From Halorubrum sp. Atlit-26R (GTDB lineage: Archaea > Halobacteriota > Halobacteria > Halobacteriales > Haloferacaceae), in assembly GCF_003666015.1 (NCBI RefSeq), contig NZ_QPLT01000011.1, forward strand, positions 1 through 64,000: a stretch of DNA of 64,000 bases, in the 5' to 3' direction. A model generated the notes under the pieces. That model had not been told where the DNA came from, searched no databases, and saw only the letters and a program-made list of their open reading frames with translations. Both the position numbers and the translations under genes were made by a program. Every line of letters starts with the position of its first letter. The first letter of the stretch is position 1. Of this stretch, positions 7,474-16,162 are shown one piece after another.

Positions 7474-8814
7474 ATGGCCGACGTCAACGACACGAACTCC
7501 ACCCGCGCGAAGTTCGAGCGCGAGCAGGAGCTCCTCGAGGACGCCGACATCGACGAGGACGACCGCCGGGCGATCCGCGAGTTCGTCACCCACCGCCGGC
7601 AGATGGAGGACAAGTCGCTCAATACACTGATAAGCGATATAGGAAATCTCCGTCGCGCCGCCGAACGCGCCGAGACCCCGCTCTTGGAGATGGACATCGG
7701 CGACGCTCGCGCCTTCGTCGGGCTGCTGGCGGCGCCGAAGAAGACTGGCGGCTACGGCCTCGACCCCGACGGCTCCGGGATGTTCGGCTACAAGCGCGTC
7801 CTCCGCGTCTTCTTCCAGTGGCTCGACGAGGAGCCCCACTACGGCGAGTACGGGTTCGGCGAGCGAATCAGCCTGCCCGACCGCAACACCAAGGAGGAAA
7901 CCATCTCGAAGGACGACCTCCTCAGCGAAGACGAGATCGAGCAGCTGAAGCGCGCCTGTATGAACAACCGCGACCCCGTCCTCATCGACTTCCTGGCCGA
8001 CGTCGGGGCGCGCATCTCGCTGGCGACCTCGCTCCGCGTCGGCGACATCGACGGCCTGGACACGCCGCGACCCACCTTTTCGCCGAACACCGACGCGCTG
8101 AGCCTGAAGGGTGTCCGCGACGTCTCCTACCCGATCCTCTACTCGCGGGCGGAGCTCCGGGAGTGGGTCAACCGCAACCATCCCGACCACACCGGGCCCA
8201 ACGGCCGGGCGCACGACGAGGCACCCCTGTTCCCCGTCATCGAGCACTACGATCCCGACGACCGAGAGATGATGGCGGCCCACACCTCGACCGTTCGGAA
8301 GTCGATGAAGCGCGCGGCCGACCGCGCCGGCCTCGACGTCGAACGCGTCCATCCTCACCACTTCCGGCACGTCTTCATGACGCGGATCAGCGACTCCGAG
8401 CTGAACGACCGAGACATCGAACACATGTCGATGCTCGTCGACGACCGGATGCGGATGCGCGACCGCTACGACCACACCGGCGACGCCGAGCGGAACGACT
8501 CCATCTTCCAGAGTCACGGGTTCGTCGACCCGACCGAGGACGACGAGTCCGGGGACGCGCCCGAGATTGTCGCCTGCTCGAACTGCCGCGCCGAGGTGAA
8601 GTCCACCGCCTATCACTGCCCGCGGTGTGGGTTCCCGCTGCGCGAGGAGATCCAGAACGCGATCGATGACGCCCGCGCGGAGATGCGCGAGACGACCGTC
8701 GAAGCCGACGAGCGCGCCGAGCGGGAGGCCGCCGCCGACGCGGCGACCGTGATCGAGAACGACGAGCGGGTCGCTGAGGAGTTCGCGATCGAGGACGGGC
8801 ACCTCGACGAGTGA
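7474..8814 (+). CDS. int: Tyrosine recombinase / integrase with C-terminal zinc ribbon
   Basis: 446 residues from the ATG at 7474; an upstream ATG at 7453 is possible but would add an unconserved-looking heptapeptide. The N-terminal SAM-like DNA-binding region spans about 20-150. The catalytic core shows the first arginine in DVGARISLATSLRVGDI (about 178-194), HPHHFRHVF (the HxxR box, about 299-307) and the likely nucleophile in MRMRDRYDHTGD (about 339). A zinc ribbon, ACSNCRAEVKS then HCPRCGFPL (about 368-390), precedes an acidic helical tail. It would integrate and excise the provirus at the secY site 45 bp upstream. Confidence 0.92.
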   Translation: MADVNDTNSTRAKFEREQELLEDADIDEDDRRAIREFVTHRRQMEDKSLNTLISDIGNLRRAAERAETPLLEMDIGDARAFVGLLAAPKKTGGYGLDPDGSGMFGYKRVLRVFFQWLDEEPHYGEYGFGERISLPDRNTKEETISKDDLLSEDEIEQLKRACMNNRDPVLIDFLADVGARISLATSLRVGDIDGLDTPRPTFSPNTDALSLKGVRDVSYPILYSRAELREWVNRNHPDHTGPNGRAHDEAPLFPVIEHYDPDDREMMAAHTSTVRKSMKRAADRAGLDVERVHPHHFRHVFMTRISDSELNDRDIEHMSMLVDDRMRMRDRYDHTGDAERNDSIFQSHGFVDPTEDDESGDAPEIVACSNCRAEVKSTAYHCPRCGFPLREEIQNAIDDARAEMRETTVEADERAEREAAADAATVIENDERVAEEFAIEDGHLDE

Positions 8815-8815
8815 C

Positions 8816-8998
8816 TCACTCGGCATCGTCATCACCCTCCCAGTCGTCACTGCCAGCCCGAAGGATCGACCGTGCGACGCGTCCGCGTCGACTGTCTTCG
8901 TCGGCCCACTTCCGGTAGACCTCTCCGTGCCGGTCGACTGCCTCTTCCGCGCTCGTCGCGTCTCTCGCCGGCGTCTCGTCGTTTGATGTAGCACTCAT
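8816..8998 (-). CDS. Small hypothetical protein
   Basis: Sixty acidic residues beginning MSATSNDETPARDATSAEEA, with a central RKWADEDSRRGRVARSILRA. It is the last gene of the leftward operon and overlaps the stop of the gene before it (ATGA). It converges on int, the two stops being two bases apart. Function unknown. Confidence 0.6.
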   Translation of the reverse strand: MSATSNDETPARDATSAEEAVDRHGEVYRKWADEDSRRGRVARSILRAGSDDWEGDDDAE

Positions 8999-9351
8999 CG
9001 GTTTACTTCCTCCAGATTCGCGGGGTCGATTCCGGACCGGTAGCTGGTCCCGTACTGTGCGTCGACAGCGGCTGCGACGGCCACGCCGTGGATATTGGTA
9101 AGATGGGCTGCGGCGAGTCCGTACACCGTCGTGAGGTCGTCCTCGCGCCGGCAGACGACGACGTCGCCGACCGGGTCGTATCGCATCTCATCGTGACGTG
9201 GAACCGGCGCCGCCGCGGGCACCTCGACGGGCTCGCCGTCGCGCCACGCGGCCAGCACCGAGTCCGTCGGCTCCGTCGAGCGCTCGTGGAACCGGTGACG
9301 GGCGTGGACGCTCGCGGACAGCCCGTCTCCGAGGCTGGCCTCGGTGCTCAT
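8995..9351 (-). CDS. Conserved-looking hypothetical protein (possible RelE-related fold)
   Basis: 118 residues. SVHARHRFHERSTE and DSVLAAWRDGEPVEVP, followed by a beta-rich DVVVCRREDDLTTVYGL, resemble haloarchaeal proteins often annotated as RelE-toxin-related, but I could not confirm this. The start at 9351 is chosen because it overlaps the stop of the preceding gene; longer in-frame starts run through another gene. Confidence 0.6.
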   Translation of the reverse strand: MSTEASLGDGLSASVHARHRFHERSTEPTDSVLAAWRDGEPVEVPAAAPVPRHDEMRYDPVGDVVVCRREDDLTTVYGLAAAHLTNIHGVAVAAAVDAQYGTSYRSGIDPANLEEVNR

Positions 9352-9440
9352 CCCATCACCTCGACGAGGATGAGCGCGCCGAGCGTGACGGCCAGCCCGA
9401 CCGTCAGCCAGTGGGCCGTAAACCGAATCGACCAGCTCAT
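9348..9440 (-). CDS. Thirty-residue single-span membrane peptide
   Basis: MSWSIRFTAHWLTVGLAVTL followed by GALILVEVMG: one transmembrane helix and almost nothing else. It overlaps its neighbours on both sides by four bases (ATGA), so it is translated as part of the operon. It could be a regulatory or superinfection-related micropeptide; function unknown. Confidence 0.6.
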   Translation of the reverse strand: MSWSIRFTAHWLTVGLAVTLGALILVEVMG

Positions 9441-10282
9441 CGACCCACCTCGCTCGGATCGCGCCCGGCGACGACCACGTCGTGGATCGTCTGGAGCGTC
9501 TCCTTGTTCCAGTCCCGACGGACTCCCGGCGCGTCGATTTCGAGCGCGCGTTCGAGGACATCCGTTGTCCCACCCCGCGTGAGCTGGTCGATCCACTCGC
9601 GCCGGTCGAGGCCCTCGCACTCGTCGACGGCCGTCGGCTGGTAGTCGACAGCCTCACAGACCGCGGCGAGGACGTCACGCATCCAGCCGATCGTCGTGTT
9701 TGCCCGCTCCCACCGGACGCCGTCACGCTCGACCATCCTGTAGCGGGCGCCGTCGGCGCCGGTCGCCCGCGTGATCTCGCGGACGAGGTTGGGCTTCTGG
9801 AGCTGTCGCGACCGACGCGTGTCGGCCTCGCCGGCGACCCGCGTGAACACCCACTTCACGGGCGAGGTGTCGCGCCACTTCGAGACCTCGACGTCGGCGA
9901 GGAACCCGTTGGGGGTGTCCCCGCGCAGGTGTGCGCCGAGCGTCTTCCCGATCTCTTGGATGCGGACGTCGGTCGCGCTGTTCGCGATGGAACGCGACGA
10001 GGCGATGCGCTCGTCGGTCACGTGCTCGGCGACGTACCGCTCGATGGCCTCGATGGCGGCCTCACTGCCGCCGTAGGCCTTGCTCTCGTAATCGTTGTCC
10101 TGTCCGGCGCCGTTGTCGTCGAGGACCTGCTCGGCGGTGGTGCCGCCGTCGGTTATCAGGCAACCATTTCTGGTTGGGGTGTTTATTTTTTCATTCCTAT
10201 CATTTTGGACATCAGGGGAGCTATCCCCGGTTGTCAGAGGCGCGCCTCCCGTCTGGTCCCGGCCTCTGGGATCAGTTTTCAT
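9437..10282 (-). CDS. Hypothetical protein
   Basis: 281 residues from the ATG at 10282, which overlaps the preceding stop. The N-terminal 60 residues are disordered and low in complexity. The remainder is mixed alpha/beta, with EIGKTLGAHLRGDTPNGFL near 110 and NTTIGWMRDVLAAVCEAVDY near 200. It resembles DUF7123/winged-helix-bearing haloviral proteins only in general character. Function unknown. Confidence 0.6.
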   Translation of the reverse strand: MKTDPRGRDQTGGAPLTTGDSSPDVQNDRNEKINTPTRNGCLITDGGTTAEQVLDDNGAGQDNDYESKAYGGSEAAIEAIERYVAEHVTDERIASSRSIANSATDVRIQEIGKTLGAHLRGDTPNGFLADVEVSKWRDTSPVKWVFTRVAGEADTRRSRQLQKPNLVREITRATGADGARYRMVERDGVRWERANTTIGWMRDVLAAVCEAVDYQPTAVDECEGLDRREWIDQLTRGGTTDVLERALEIDAPGVRRDWNKETLQTIHDVVVAGRDPSEVGR

Positions 10283-10409
10283 CGTCCACCTCCTCGAGGA
10301 CGTACGTCGTCCCGTCGTCATGCGCGAGGATCGCATCCCCGTTGCGCTCCAGGAGCTCGGCGGTCTCGCGCTCGACGTGGTCGACGACGCGATACTGAGT
10401 CGCTGTCAC
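10272..10409 (-). CDS. Forty-five-residue protein with GTG start
   Basis: The GTG start at 10409 overlaps the TGA of the upstream gene (GTGA), and its own TGA overlaps the next ATG by 11 bases. The sequence is VTATQYRVVDHVERETAELL, a short acidic stretch, then GTTYVLEEVDDEN. The tight coupling on both sides is the main support. Confidence 0.6.
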   Translation of the reverse strand: MTATQYRVVDHVERETAELLERNGDAILAHDDGTTYVLEEVDDEN

Positions 10410-11338
10410 GCGGTCTCACCTCGGTTCTGGTAGCGCCGCCACGTGTCGTCACCTTCGGGCTTCGCGTCGGTCTCCTCGTCATCGGTCTGGAGCTGGATGA
10501 GCGACGCCGTCGACACCCGACCGACGGCGCCGACCGACTCCACGCCCCAGCCCGGCGCGTCCGGCTGGTGACTCACATGCTTGACTGGCGGATCCTCGAC
10601 GCAAATCTCGTCGTCGACGAGGACGAGGTCGAACTCGCGAGCGCCATCGCGACCGCTCGCTGACTCGGAGAGCCGCAGCCGGCGCGTGTGCCACGTTCCA
10701 CCGGTGGCCGACTCCCACTCAGTTGGCTCGGGCGCCTCGATGACGGTCCGCGGGTTCACCCACCCGTTGCGATCGGCGAGCGTGATCTGGAGCTTCTCGC
10801 CGAGCGTCGCCTCAAGGACGACCTCGACCGGGTCGACGAGCGGTTCGAGATCGGACTCGTTCCGTTCGGCGCCATCCCCATGAACGCCAGGATCGGAACA
10901 CGCGCCGCACTCCTCAAGGTCGCGGTTCTCTGCCCAGGACCGGTCGCGCTCGCGAAGCTTCTCGCCCTTGCCTTGGACGACCGAGCAGTCGGTCGTGTGG
11001 TAGACACCGTTCGTGCCGGTCGACCCGCTCGGCGCCAGCACGGCCTCGCCCCGCCGCACCGACAGCGGGATCGCGGCCTCGCTCACCACGCTCTCGGTCG
11101 CGTCGAAGTCGACCTCGCGCGGTTCGACGTCGACGATCGCGTCGGCCGTCTCCCGGAGGAGGGCGGCCCGCGTCTCGGAGACATACGGCACATCCGTGAG
11201 CGCGCCCTCGTCGGCGATGAGGATGTCCGCGACCGTCTCGATCCCGTTGTCGTCGAGGCGCTCGGCGACCGACTCGCCGAGGCCGTCGACGTGCCCGGCG
11301 AGGGTGACGACGTCGGTCGTCGCGTTAAGTTCCGACAT
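10406..11338 (-). CDS. Helix-hairpin-helix protein
   Basis: 310 residues. An N-terminal tandem HhH region (GLGESVAERLDDNGIETVAD, then DVPYVSETRAALLRETADAI, about 15-70) suggests non-specific DNA binding, as in RadA/Rad51 N-domains or nuclease accessory proteins. The middle contains VYHTTDC...LEECGAC, a possible metal site, and the C-terminal half has beta-rich repeats. No catalytic motif is seen. It could bind viral DNA during replication or recombination. Confidence 0.6.
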   Translation of the reverse strand: MSELNATTDVVTLAGHVDGLGESVAERLDDNGIETVADILIADEGALTDVPYVSETRAALLRETADAIVDVEPREVDFDATESVVSEAAIPLSVRRGEAVLAPSGSTGTNGVYHTTDCSVVQGKGEKLRERDRSWAENRDLEECGACSDPGVHGDGAERNESDLEPLVDPVEVVLEATLGEKLQITLADRNGWVNPRTVIEAPEPTEWESATGGTWHTRRLRLSESASGRDGAREFDLVLVDDEICVEDPPVKHVSHQPDAPGWGVESVGAVGRVSTASLIQLQTDDEETDAKPEGDDTWRRYQNRGETA

Positions 11339-11468
11339 CGTCACCCTCCTCGGGGAGCGGCTCCCCGCACTCACGACAGTAGTTGTCCGCGGCCGAGCAG
11401 AGATGGCCCGCCGGACAGCGCACCTGCCTATCGAGCGGCGTCTCCTTCCGCGGGTGCTTACTCGCCAT
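11325..11468 (-). CDS. Forty-seven-residue zinc-ribbon protein
   Basis: MASKHPRKETPLDRQVRCPA, then GHLCSAADNYCRECGEPLPE. The cysteines (C..H..C and CREC) form a compact zinc site. It overlaps the neighbouring genes at both ends (11 bp with each). Small zinc proteins of this kind are common in haloarchaea and usually act in protein or nucleic-acid contacts. Confidence 0.65.
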   Translation of the reverse strand: MASKHPRKETPLDRQVRCPAGHLCSAADNYCRECGEPLPEEGDDVGT

Positions 11469-12195
11469 CTGCCATCACCTCCTGCTCGTCACCTTCTTGG
11501 GCGTCACCGAGCGTGCCCTGGAACTCCTCGGGCAGGCTCGCAAACGGCAGGATCTCCGAGTTGATGAACGCCGCGTACGTCCCGGCCCGGTCTCCGCCGT
11601 CGTAGAGGGCAACGTATCCACTTTCGGAAACGACACCGCGGGTGTACCCATCCTTCCAGGTGTACTCGAAGCCGAGCATCGTCGTCGCCCGGCTCCCGCC
11701 TGTGTCCGCGAGGTGGGCGGCGTCGTGGTACTCGATCGTCGCCTCCTCGGCGTCGTCGTCAGGGTCGAGACTCCGCGTCTGCGTGACGTTCCACGCGTTC
11801 GCATTCGGGTAGTCGCTCAGGTACTCGGCGAAGCCGTCGACGTCGATCTCGGCGCGCTCGATGAGCGTGCCCTTCGTCGCCCCAACGGTGTTGAACAGCC
11901 AGTCACCGTCCGAGCGGTTAACGCCGACCCAGCCCTCGCGAAGGTCGGCGATCCACTCGCAGTAGACATCCTCGCTGGCCTGCTCGGTCTCGGTGATGAT
12001 CCCGTCTTCGGTGACGTAAATCGTCTCGCGCTCGGTGTCGATCGTGCCGGCGGCCTGCCCAGCGTAGATGGTCGTGCCGTCGAGACGCTCGTACGCGGTT
12101 GCGTCGATCGCAGGATACGTACTCTGATCGAGGTGTCCCTCGATCGTCGGGTCGGCGACCTCGTCACGGGCGAGTCCGAGGATGGTCGCGCGCAT
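11458..12195 (-). CDS. Hypothetical protein
   Basis: 245 residues, acidic. It has a central EWIADLREGWVGVNRSDGDW, which resembles ligand-binding or immunity-type beta domains, and YAAFINSEILPFASLPEEFQ near the C-terminus. No confident family. It is part of the leftward operon, starting one base into the previous stop. Confidence 0.6.
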   Translation of the reverse strand: MRATILGLARDEVADPTIEGHLDQSTYPAIDATAYERLDGTTIYAGQAAGTIDTERETIYVTEDGIITETEQASEDVYCEWIADLREGWVGVNRSDGDWLFNTVGATKGTLIERAEIDVDGFAEYLSDYPNANAWNVTQTRSLDPDDDAEEATIEYHDAAHLADTGGSRATTMLGFEYTWKDGYTRGVVSESGYVALYDGGDRAGTYAAFINSEILPFASLPEEFQGTLGDAQEGDEQEVMADGE

Positions 12196-12422
12196 CAGGC
12201 GTCACCCCCGACTCCCTCTTGTGACGGCCGGTCGAGTACCTCGAATCCCGACCGCTCTGCGAGCGCGCCGTCGAGACGGTGGAGCGCACCGAGCGCCCGG
12301 ATTGCGTGTTCACGCTCGGTCCCGTTCAGGTCCGCCAGCCGCAGGTCGTGGAGGCCGGGGGTGCCCTCGTCGGCGCCTTTGAGGGCGTTCCGGACGATCG
12401 CGTGCGCGTCGTCGACGGACAT
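12195..12422 (-). CDS. Small helical hypothetical protein
   Basis: Seventy-five residues, MSVDDAHAIVRNALKGADEG, then a long helix with REHAIRALGALHRLDGALAE. It has the length and helicity of a small dimeric antitoxin or accessory protein, but no motif is diagnostic. It abuts the genes on both sides. Confidence 0.55.
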   Translation of the reverse strand: MSVDDAHAIVRNALKGADEGTPGLHDLRLADLNGTEREHAIRALGALHRLDGALAERSGFEVLDRPSQEGVGGDA

Positions 12423-12662
12423 CTACGCCACCTCCGCGACGTCGACGGGGTACTTCGCCGACACCCACGCGTCGCCGCCGGCGTCGAGCTGGAAGCGCCC
12501 GAACAGCCGGTACGCCCGTGGCGGGTCGCCCCCGACGTGTGGCGCCGGCGCCGGGACGTGGTCGGTCTCGAACCCGGACTGGTCGCTATCGAGTATCTGT
12601 GCGTCGTTGCTAACTGCCGTATTGGCGGTATTACTAAACCGCCTGTCGTCTGATCTGGTCAT
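12423..12662 (-). CDS. Hypothetical protein, first gene of the leftward operon
   Basis: Seventy-nine residues from MTRSDDRRFSNTANTAVSND. An upstream in-frame ATG at 12728 gives 101 residues but lies in a region better explained as leader. The C-terminal half, DPPRAYRLFGRFQLDAGGDA then WVSAKYPVDVAEV, is beta-rich. Function unknown. Confidence 0.5.
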   Translation of the reverse strand: MTRSDDRRFSNTANTAVSNDAQILDSDQSGFETDHVPAPAPHVGGDPPRAYRLFGRFQLDAGGDAWVSAKYPVDVAEVA

Positions 12663-12878
12663 GGGTCTCTCGAAAGCCCTCGTCATGAGGGTGGCTTCAG
12701 GGGACCCGGCCCGTCGGTGCTGGAACACCGGCGGGGTTTTCTACTCCCGCGGAGGCCAGGTCAACTGGTAGTTAATGCCCCTCCTACAAATAACTTGTTA
12801 ACGGTTTACTAACGGTATCAACGACTTACCATCAGAATTATACACACTACTGTTGTATGTAGATACACCGGTAGTCCT
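12663..12878. promoter_or_regulatory. Divergent promoter/operator region 1
   Basis: It separates the leftward operon (12662) from the rightward repressor gene (12879). It turns AT-rich from about 12770 and contains the palindrome TAACTTGTTA (12791-12800) and the direct repeat TAACGGT at 12799 and 12810, 11 bp apart (one helical turn). TACACACTAC occurs at 12841-12850 and also at 58201-58210 in another control region. This is the expected site for the adjacent repressor. Confidence 0.55.
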
Positions 12879-13172
12879 ATGAGCGCAACGGAACAGACAT
12901 CGAACGTGGCCCGGAAACGCGGGGATTGGATGCGTCCTGTCGACGATCCGATCCTTGAACACATGCGGGATGAGGGAAACCTGACGCCGCAGGCGATCTC
13001 TAACCTCGGCGTCTGTACGCGGAGCCACGCGAGTATGCGCCTTTCCGCCCTCTCTCGTGTTGGATTCGTTGAGAGAGTAGCTGACACTCAAGGCCTCTAC
13101 CGTCTCACCGACGACGGCCGTGCCTACCTCGACGAGGAACTTGACGCCGCCGAGCTCGACCCGGTCGAGTAG
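12879..13172 (+). CDS. PhiH1-repressor-like winged-helix protein
   Basis: Ninety-seven residues. GDWMRPVDDPILEHMRDEGN, then LTPQAISNLGVCTRSHASMR (recognition helix) and VGFVERVADTQGLYRLTDDG (wing), ending AYLDEELDAAELDP. This is the layout of the halophage PhiH1 repressor family. Placed divergently from the early leftward operon, it is the best candidate for the lysogeny repressor. Confidence 0.8.
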   Translation: MSATEQTSNVARKRGDWMRPVDDPILEHMRDEGNLTPQAISNLGVCTRSHASMRLSALSRVGFVERVADTQGLYRLTDDGRAYLDEELDAAELDPVE

Positions 13173-13174
13173 CC

Positions 13175-13381
13175 TCACGCGACACGCACCTCTTCGACGT
13201 CGATCTCCTCACCAGTCCGCTGGTCGATCAGCACGTCGTACTCGACCTCACCAGGGAGTCGCCAGTGCGGACAGCTCGAACACGCGATTACGCCGTCGCG
13301 AAGCCGCCAGTCGGTGTGCCCGCGCGGGCAGGCGTAGCGCCACTTCTCGCCTGCCACCGACCGATCGATCTCGACAGCCAT
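13175..13381 (-). CDS. Zinc-ribbon protein
   Basis: Sixty-eight residues from the ATG at 13381. KWRYACPRGHTDWRLRDGVI then ACSSCPHWRLPGEVEYDVLI form a CxxxH...CxxC zinc ribbon followed by beta strands. It overlaps the stop of the preceding gene by one base and converges on the repressor gene. Confidence 0.65.
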   Translation of the reverse strand: MAVEIDRSVAGEKWRYACPRGHTDWRLRDGVIACSSCPHWRLPGEVEYDVLIDQRTGEEIDVEEVRVA

Positions 13382-13632
13382 CACAGCACCCGCAGGCCGG
13401 GCGCCGCCTTCTTGATCGCCGGGCCGAGCCACCGCGGCGCCGACCGCCCGGGCGTCCGTTTCAACTCGCCGAACTCGTCGAACGTGAGCGTCCACTCGCC
13501 GGTGTCGTGATCAACTTCGACGACCGTCTCGTCGTCGCGCTCGTCGACGGAGATCTCGACGTCGGCGTCCGCGTCGAAGCCGAGTTCGCTCAAGTCGATC
13601 GTCTCCCGTGTGCGGGTAGCCTGTGAGGGCAT
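13381..13632 (-). CDS. Small acidic hypothetical protein
   Basis: Eighty-three residues from MPSQATRTRETIDLSELGFD. The core alternates beta strands (DVEISVDERDDETVVEVD) and ends with basic KRTPGRSAPRWLGPAIKKAA. It may start at 13656 instead (91 residues). It is coupled to the downstream zinc-ribbon gene by overlap. Confidence 0.55.
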   Translation of the reverse strand: MPSQATRTRETIDLSELGFDADADVEISVDERDDETVVEVDHDTGEWTLTFDEFGELKRTPGRSAPRWLGPAIKKAAPGLRVL

Positions 13633-13780
13633 ACCTCGACCGACGGGTGGATACACAGTAAAAGGGGGCCGTACTTCCGGGGTTCGAAACAGTATTTGTA
13701 CAGCGTTATCTGTAGCCCAATCTGAATAAATTAGTCATACACAAGATTATTGACTCACCGCCCAAACTATTCATCTGGAC

Positions 13781-14359
13781 ATGGGAGACGACAGACTAGC
13801 GCCTCCAGACGCGATCACCGTCGACAGCGATGGAGACGAGCATGAGGAGGCGTGGGAAGACAGTGTGGATGGGATCGATCGAGTGGCTTCCGTGGCGATG
13901 TCGCTCGAACAGCCCCGTACCGCGAGCTACATCGGGACGAAAGCACAAGTCTCGGAGACCACTGCGCGCAAACACCTCGAACGGCTTGTTGAGTTCCGGA
14001 TCCTTGCTGCTGTTGAGCAGCGTGGTGCGAAGACATATTTCCCAGACCAAGCGTACCAGCATTTCCGGGAGGTGTCGCAAATGGTCGAAGAGCATGACCA
14101 GAGTGAAATCGAGCAAATAACGGTTAGCGCTAAAGAGGAAATAGAACACCTCAAAGAGACGTATGATGTGGACTCACCGGCAGACCTGAGATCGGCAGCA
14201 ACCGAAGAGGAAACATCGTCAGCAGAGGCGCGTGAATACTTCAAGAAGGCCGCTGAGTGGGACCAACATCTCAGAATGCTCTCAATTGCGAACGAGGCTC
14301 TTGACCGATATTCGGATATCTCTAAACAAGGTCCAGAGCCAAGCCACGCGACCGTATAA
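13781..14359 (+). CDS. HTH protein of the DUF7342 type
   Basis: 192 residues. After an acidic leader comes a winged helix (ASYIGTKAQVSETTARKHLE, then LAAVEQRGAKTYFPDQAY, about 48-95). A long helical C-terminus follows with VDSPADLRSAATEEETSSAE and ends in helices typical of this haloarchaeal family. It is followed seven bases later by a partner gene, a pairing I recognise from many haloarchaeal mobile elements, so a two-gene regulatory or toxin-antitoxin-like unit is likely. Confidence 0.75.
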   Translation: MGDDRLAPPDAITVDSDGDEHEEAWEDSVDGIDRVASVAMSLEQPRTASYIGTKAQVSETTARKHLERLVEFRILAAVEQRGAKTYFPDQAYQHFREVSQMVEEHDQSEIEQITVSAKEEIEHLKETYDVDSPADLRSAATEEETSSAEAREYFKKAAEWDQHLRMLSIANEALDRYSDISKQGPEPSHATV

Positions 14360-14365
14360 TACTGG

Positions 14366-14863
14366 ATGAACCAAGGTGCTCTGATGGCCGATGGCGGCTC
14401 ACAGCCAATCAATCTATCCGGGCGACGTAGCCGGATTATGGATCAGCTCCGGGTGAATCTCCGGAATCACCCCGCGACCGACTACGTCGCGTATGAACCG
14501 ACGCGTGATGGCCTCGACAGCAAGATTGTCGTTGACTTTGACACAGACATCTACGTTGATGGGCTCATCGAGGCCGAAACCGCGCATCTTGAGGTGACGT
14601 GGTGGACACACCCAATCGGTACAAAAGACCAGTTTAAATTCCACTACATTGAGTCTGCGGGGTACGATTGTGGCTGGCACCGCCAGCCCCACCCGGAACG
14701 CGACGAGATCCCATTCGATCACTTCCAGCAGCGGGCTGATCCACAGAACGAGTACCAATACCAAGCCGTCGAATTCAACGACGACCATCCTGTCGGGCTC
14801 GTATGGGAAATCGTTGATACACGTCTTCCGAGAATAATTCGAGCGAGATACGGTTCCGAGTGA
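14366..14863 (+). CDS. Partner of the DUF7342-type HTH protein
   Basis: 165 residues with a helical N-terminus (SRIMDQLRVNLRNHPATDYV), then a beta-rich half with conserved-looking aromatic positions (LEVTWWTHPIGTKDQFKFHY and CGWHRQPHPERDEIPFDHFQ). The His/Trp-rich core suggests a ligand or nucleic-acid binding pocket. It is the usual companion of the upstream HTH gene. It ends three bases before the convergent orc1 stop. Biochemical role unknown. Confidence 0.65.
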   Translation: MNQGALMADGGSQPINLSGRRSRIMDQLRVNLRNHPATDYVAYEPTRDGLDSKIVVDFDTDIYVDGLIEAETAHLEVTWWTHPIGTKDQFKFHYIESAGYDCGWHRQPHPERDEIPFDHFQQRADPQNEYQYQAVEFNDDHPVGLVWEIVDTRLPRIIRARYGSE

Positions 14864-14866
14864 GCG

Positions 14867-15940
14867 TTATCCTTGTAGTATACCGATATTATTGTCGTTC
14901 TCTGTGACGTTAATCGATGTGGACAGTGTCGCTTCCTTTGGGGTGTACAACCACCGATGGTCGAGTCGCTCTCGCTCGACGAGGTCATACGCGCGGAGCT
15001 TGTCGAGCTTGTTTCGCCGGTCGCGACGGCTGATCGGTGTTCGCTCCCGGTTCGCGTACACCCGCTCTTCAACCGATTCGTATCGCTGGTTCAACTCTCG
15101 CCCCGTAATCTCGCCAGCGTCCCGGATCAACTCGTAGAGGACGCGATGGTGGAACGGGAGCGACTGGAGGTTCGCCTCCCGGATGCTCGACCGAGCGCGC
15201 TCGTAGGCGTCGTCGACGTCGGCGTCGTGGATACGCCCGTGTTCGCGCTCGACGGCGATCTCGGCAGCTGCGCGGAGCGTCTGGATGCCCTCGCGAGCAA
15301 CACCGGCGACGTCGTCGGCGATCGTCTCCAACTGGTCGCGCGTGACCACGTTGTCGACGAGCCCGACCCGCGCCCGGTCGCGAAGGATATCCGCGAGCTG
15401 GTCGACGCCGAATCGGTCGAGTTCGATCCGCCCGCCGTGGAGGTACTGCCGGACACCTGATTCAGAACGGGCAAGCCAGTCGTCTGGCTCGTGGCAGATC
15501 ACGACGACCTCGACGCCGGGGACGCTCTGGAGCTGTCCCACGGCGCCGGTGCCGGCGACGTCGTCGGCCTCGTCGAGCAGGAGGAAGAACTCATCGCCAG
15601 CGAGCGTCTCCCGGAGTCGGTCCGGGAGTTCGTCGTTCGGCGCGTTGTCGGCGACAGTCCCGCCGGCGCCCCGGATGGCCCTGCGGAAGAGCTCACCTGT
15701 GGTCGTGCCGAGCGACTGGATCCACGTCCAGCGCGCCCCGAATTCGCGTGCGAACTCCTCGAGGACGGTTCGCCCGAGCGCTGTCTTCCCGACGCCACTC
15801 GGCCCTGCCAGCAACGCGCCCTGGTCGTGGTCGGAGCGGGCCCGGTGGAGGAGTCGGATGAGTTCTTGGACGTGCGCTTCACGGTGGCGGAGGTCGGGTG
15901 GCGGGGTCTCGTCGTCGAAGACCTCTGGACGACGTATCAT
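14867..15940 (-). CDS. orc1: Orc1/Cdc6-type replication initiator
   Basis: 357 residues from the ATG at 15940. AAA+ domain: Walker A GPSGVGKT (about 43-50), Walker B FFLLLDEADD (about 116-125), and sensor 2 region AREGIQTLRAAAEIA (about 219-233). A C-terminal winged helix (LPFHHRVLYELIRDAGEITG ... YESVEERVYANRERT ... LVERERLDHRWLYTP) would bind origin DNA. Virus- and plasmid-borne Orc1 proteins act at an adjacent origin; two ORB-like repeats lie at 15975 and 16812. An upstream in-frame ATG (16033) would cross the first repeat and is less likely. Confidence 0.9.
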   Translation of the reverse strand: MIRRPEVFDDETPPPDLRHREAHVQELIRLLHRARSDHDQGALLAGPSGVGKTALGRTVLEEFAREFGARWTWIQSLGTTTGELFRRAIRGAGGTVADNAPNDELPDRLRETLAGDEFFLLLDEADDVAGTGAVGQLQSVPGVEVVVICHEPDDWLARSESGVRQYLHGGRIELDRFGVDQLADILRDRARVGLVDNVVTRDQLETIADDVAGVAREGIQTLRAAAEIAVEREHGRIHDADVDDAYERARSSIREANLQSLPFHHRVLYELIRDAGEITGRELNQRYESVEERVYANRERTPISRRDRRNKLDKLRAYDLVERERLDHRWLYTPKEATLSTSINVTENDNNIGILQG

Positions 15941-15974
15941 ACTGGAGACTGCTGACGTAGAGTGGGGTAATAAA

Positions 15975-16001
15975 GCGGCGCCTCGCTTCCGGGGTGGAAC
16001 T
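15975..16001 (-). repeat. ORB-like repeat 1 of the candidate origin
   Basis: On the minus strand AGTTCCACCCCGGAAGCGAG, then GCGCCGC. The TTCCAC...GGAA dyad followed by a G-rich arm resembles a haloarchaeal origin recognition box. It lies 35 bp upstream of orc1 and beside an A/T-rich stretch (about 16002-16080) that could unwind. The same 27-mer, with one mismatch, is at 16812-16838. Confidence 0.45.
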
Positions 16002-16162
16002 GAAACTAAACTGTAGAACACCGAAACAGCCATGTGATTGAGAGGTTAATTTTACCCCAACTATGAGTGGTTTTGTTATACCGCCAGTCCAACAGACCCG
16101 ATAGCAGTCTGAAAGCGGCTGCGAGTCGTGGACGGCAACGGAAGCGGCGGAGTCGGTTCGCA